Positions 61,375 to 64,000 of a stretch of 64,000 nt of DNA are shown one piece after another (the first letter of the stretch is position 1; each line of letters starts with the position of its first letter). The stretch is from Flavobacterium sp. ALD4 (GTDB lineage Bacteria > Bacteroidota > Bacteroidia > Flavobacteriales > Flavobacteriaceae): assembly GCF_002836475.1 (NCBI RefSeq), contig NZ_PJBJ01000030.1:496001-560000 (forward strand). Reading direction: 5' to 3'. The notes under the pieces were generated by a model. The model saw nothing but the letters and a program-made list of their open reading frames with translations, did not search any database and was not told where the DNA came from. Both the position numbers and the translations under genes were made by a program.

Positions 61375-63798
61375 TTAAGACCCACACATTTCACAATCAT
61401 CCGGGCCTGCATTTTTAGCCAGTTCGATCATCGCTCTGTACTCTTCAGAACTCATCTCTACTGCCGCTTCAACAGCTACTGGAGCTGCTGCCGGAGCCGG
61501 TTTAGACATCACTTCAATTGGTTCTGCTTTTTTATCGTTGTTCAATGTGAATTTTATCGCATCAACTGCCGCTTTAGTTCTCAAGTAATACATTCCGGTT
61601 TTCAATCCAGACTGCCACGCATAAAAGTGCATAGAAGTTAGTTTTGAATAATTGGCATTTTGCATAAACAAGTTCAATGATTGAGATTGATCTACAAAAT
61701 AACCGCGATGACGTGACATATCGATAATGTCTTTCATCGACATTTCCCAAACTGTTTTATACAAGTCTTTCAAGTCTTGAGGAATATCTAAATCTTGAAC
61801 AGAACCGTTATTTCTCATTAGTTCCTGTTTCATGGTTTCATTCCATAAACCAAGATCTACTAAATCATGCAATAAATGTTTGTTTACCACGATGAACTCA
61901 CCAGACAATACACGACGGGTGTAAATGTTAGACGTATAAGGTTCGAATGCTTCGTTATTTCCTAAAATTTGAGAAGTCGAAGCAGTAGGCATTGGCGCAA
62001 CCAATAATGAATTGCGAACTCCGTGCTCCATTACTTCTTTTCTTAATGATGCCCAGTCCCAACGGCCTGATAATTCCTCATCTTTAATATTCCAAAGATT
62101 GTGCTGGAATTCTCCCTGAGAGATTGGCGACCCTTTGAATGTTGAATAAGGACCTTCCACTTTTGCCATTTCCATAGAGGCGGTTACAGCAGCAAAATAT
62201 AATGTTTCAAAGATTTCCTGATTCAATTTTTTAGCCTCATCAGATGTAAAAGGCAAACGCAACATGATAAAAGCATCCGCTAGGCCTTGTACTCCAAGAC
62301 CAATTGGTCTGTGACGCAGGTTAGAATTCTCTGCTTCTTTTACCGGATAGTAATTTCTATCGATAACTTTATTCAAGTTTCTGGTTACACGTTTCGTTAC
62401 GTTATAAAGTGCTTCGTGATCAAACTTACCGTTCTCTACAAACATAGGTAATGAGAGTGACGCTAGGTTACAAACAGCTACCTCATCAGGAGAAGTGTAC
62501 TCCATAATTTCGGTACACAGGTTTGACGAACGTATTGTTCCTAAATTCTTTTGATTTGATTTGCGGTTAGCGGCATCTTTGTACAACATGTACGGTGTTC
62601 CAGTCTCAATTTGAGATTCTAGAATTTTCTCCCACAATTCCTGTGCTTTAATTGTTTTTCTTCCTTTGCCCGCTTCTTCATAGCCAATGTACATTTTCTC
62701 AAATTCCTCACCATATACATCGTACAACCCAGGACATTCGCTAGGACACATTAAAGTCCATTTCCCGTTTTCCTGAACTCTTTTCATAAACAAATCAGAA
62801 GTCCACATCGCAAAGAATAAATCTCGCGCACGCATCTCTTCTTTTCCTGTGTTTTTTTTCAAATCCAAGAAATCAAAAACATCTGCATGCCAAGTTTCGA
62901 TATAAATAGCAAAACTCCCTTTACGCTTTCCGCCACCCTGATCTACATAACGTGCTGTATCGTTAAATACTCTCAACATAGGAACAATACCATTTGATGT
63001 TCCATTTGTACCGCGAATGTAAGAACCTGTTGCACGAACATTGTGAATAGAAAGTCCTACACCACCTGCTGATTGAGAGATTTTTGCCGTTTGTTTCAAC
63101 GTATCATATATCCCGTCAATACTATCATCTTGCATAGCCAAAAGGAAACAAGAAGACATTTGAGGTTTTGGTGTTCCTGCATTAAATAATGTTGGTGTCG
63201 CATGTGTAAAGAATTTCTTAGACATTAAGTCATAGGTCTCTAAAACCGATTCTAAATCATCTAAGTGGATCCCAACAGAAACACGCATTAACATATGTTG
63301 TGGTCTCTCCACTATTTTCCCGTTTATCTTAAGCAAATAAGAACGTTCTAATGTTTTGAACCCAAAATAATCGTAGTTAAAATCTCTGTTGTAAATAATA
63401 TGTGAGTCTAAAAACTCAGCATTTTCCTGAATTACTTTGTATACATCATCAGCAATTAACGGAGCGTATTGTCCATTTCTTGGGTTAACATATTCAAACA
63501 TTTCGGTCATTGTTTCCGAAAATGATTTTGTTGTATTCGAATGCAGATTTGAAATCGCAATTCTCGCTGCCAATTGTGCATAATCTGGATGCGCAATAGT
63601 CATCGAAGCCGCGGTCTCCGCTGCTAAATTATCTAATTCTGACGTAGAAACTCCATCATAAAGTCCTTCTATCACTCGCATTGCCACTTTAACGGCATCC
63701 ACCAAATCATTCAAACCATAACATAGCTTTTTAATTCTATCTGTGATTTTGTCGAACATTACCGGCTCTTTGTGGCCGTCTCTTTTTACTACGTACAT
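61375..63798 (-). CDS. nrdA: Ribonucleoside-diphosphate reductase alpha subunit (class I)
   Basis: 807-residue catalytic subunit of aerobic ribonucleotide reductase. N-terminal ATP-cone ([20 protein letters not shown], residues 1-90), catalytic barrel with active-site cysteines in [14 protein letters not shown] (about 215-228) and [13 protein letters not shown] (about 432-444) and NLCTEIMEY between, and a C-terminal thiol pair CEMCGS that passes electrons. No nrdB is visible in this window. Confidence 0.97.
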   Translation of the reverse strand: MYVVKRDGHKEPVMFDKITDRIKKLCYGLNDLVDAVKVAMRVIEGLYDGVSTSELDNLAAETAASMTIAHPDYAQLAARIAISNLHSNTTKSFSETMTEMFEYVNPRNGQYAPLIADDVYKVIQENAEFLDSHIIYNRDFNYDYFGFKTLERSYLLKINGKIVERPQHMLMRVSVGIHLDDLESVLETYDLMSKKFFTHATPTLFNAGTPKPQMSSCFLLAMQDDSIDGIYDTLKQTAKISQSAGGVGLSIHNVRATGSYIRGTNGTSNGIVPMLRVFNDTARYVDQGGGKRKGSFAIYIETWHADVFDFLDLKKNTGKEEMRARDLFFAMWTSDLFMKRVQENGKWTLMCPSECPGLYDVYGEEFEKMYIGYEEAGKGRKTIKAQELWEKILESQIETGTPYMLYKDAANRKSNQKNLGTIRSSNLCTEIMEYTSPDEVAVCNLASLSLPMFVENGKFDHEALYNVTKRVTRNLNKVIDRNYYPVKEAENSNLRHRPIGLGVQGLADAFIMLRLPFTSDEAKKLNQEIFETLYFAAVTASMEMAKVEGPYSTFKGSPISQGEFQHNLWNIKDEELSGRWDWASLRKEVMEHGVRNSLLVAPMPTASTSQILGNNEAFEPYTSNIYTRRVLSGEFIVVNKHLLHDLVDLGLWNETMKQELMRNNGSVQDLDIPQDLKDLYKTVWEMSMKDIIDMSRHRGYFVDQSQSLNLFMQNANYSKLTSMHFYAWQSGLKTGMYYLRTKAAVDAIKFTLNNDKKAEPIEVMSKPAPAAAPVAVEAAVEMSSEEYRAMIELAKNAGPDDCEMCGS

Positions 63799-63854
63799 AC
63801 TTTTGTTTGTTTTTAAAACAGTAAATCCCTTCGCTGTTTCTTGTTATTTGTTAT

Positions 63855-63923
63855 TTATTTTTTGCCACTAGGACGCTGAGGCATAATACGCTTATGCTTC
63901 AGTAATTCATCTCTGCTATCCAT
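63855..63923 (-). CDS. Possible 22-residue leader ORF upstream of nrdA
   Basis: ATG at 63923 to TAA at 63855: MDSRDELLKHKRIMPQRPSG then KK. It lies 56 bases before nrdA on the same strand. A leader peptide, a fragment of a longer gene beyond the window edge, or chance are all possible. Confidence 0.25.
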   Translation of the reverse strand: MDSRDELLKHKRIMPQRPSGKK

Positions 63924-64000
63924 AAAGGTGCAAAAACTTAAAGTTTCTAATATTATAATTTTTTCGTCACAACTAAGCCTGCACTTTCTTCATGACCTGA

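Noticed and set aside
1-64000. CRISPR arrays, prophage genes, transposases, toxin-antitoxin or restriction systems
   Set aside because: Looked for on both strands and not seen; the only repeats are intergenic palindromes and the tandem gene duplications.

Overview
The window looks like chromosomal DNA of a Flavobacterium or a close relative (Bacteroidota, Flavobacteriaceae). It is AT-rich. Its promoters fit the Bacteroidetes TTTG-N19-TAnnTTTG pattern, starts are preceded by A-rich leaders rather than strong Shine-Dalgarno sites, and the mutY-ssb-gldE-gldD gliding-motility cluster is present. No tRNA, rRNA, CRISPR array, prophage or transposase gene was seen. Most of the window is housekeeping DNA; the interest lies in the accessory pockets, decayed genes and intergenic elements.

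Layout. 1-6 kb: 3' part of polA, a LacI-type regulator, then rplM-rpsI and rpsB-tsf with structured leaders. 6-15 kb: Dcp-like peptidase, tag, aat, PAP2 phosphatase, DUF3127 + flavin reductase, a sensor kinase, a secreted transglutaminase, HIT protein and greA (hairpin/U-run leader). 15-18 kb: a Rieske-like lipoprotein lacking the usual histidine ligands, and a TonB-dependent receptor behind a TPP riboswitch, so probably a thiamine-compound importer. 18-25 kb (minus strand): kinase/response-regulator pair, arfB, a NadR-like kinase fused to DUF4301, pnuC, pcrB and a phosphopantetheinyl transferase. 25-31 kb: ahcY, a decay zone holding a ruined secreted-protein gene and a duplicated fragment of rpmA, an Aquifex-type aconitase, rpmA-rplU. 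31-38 kb: a tandem duplication of an M16 peptidase pair, the first pair with damaged export signals. 38-45 kb: EamA transporter, decayed HMA-domain gene, gldD/gldE/ssb/mutY, HU, a 30-residue basic COX24-like protein, RNase G. 45-52 kb: two small membrane proteins, an ion channel, tadA, dxs, DUF3078 and dGTPase. 52-60 kb: a redox/electrophile-stress type cluster with two AraC regulators, SDR, two AhpD-like proteins, thioredoxin, isochorismatase-like hydrolase and OsmC; it contains a decaying tandem duplication. 60-64 kb: RDD membrane protein and nrdA.

Most notable signals: (1) the NadR-like/DUF4301 fusion overlapping pnuC, whose DUF4301 half carries sugar-nucleotidyltransferase-like motifs; (2) the TPP riboswitch that identifies the TonB receptor's likely substrate; (3) a dispersed imperfect-palindrome element present about six times, including an inverted pair found in only one arm of the tandem duplication; (4) several precisely readable decay events (M16 start-codon loss plus A-tract slip, L27 fragment, thioredoxin/AraC/small-ORF remnants, amine oxidase and HMA relics); (5) candidate 5' regulatory structures in greA, rplM and rpsB.
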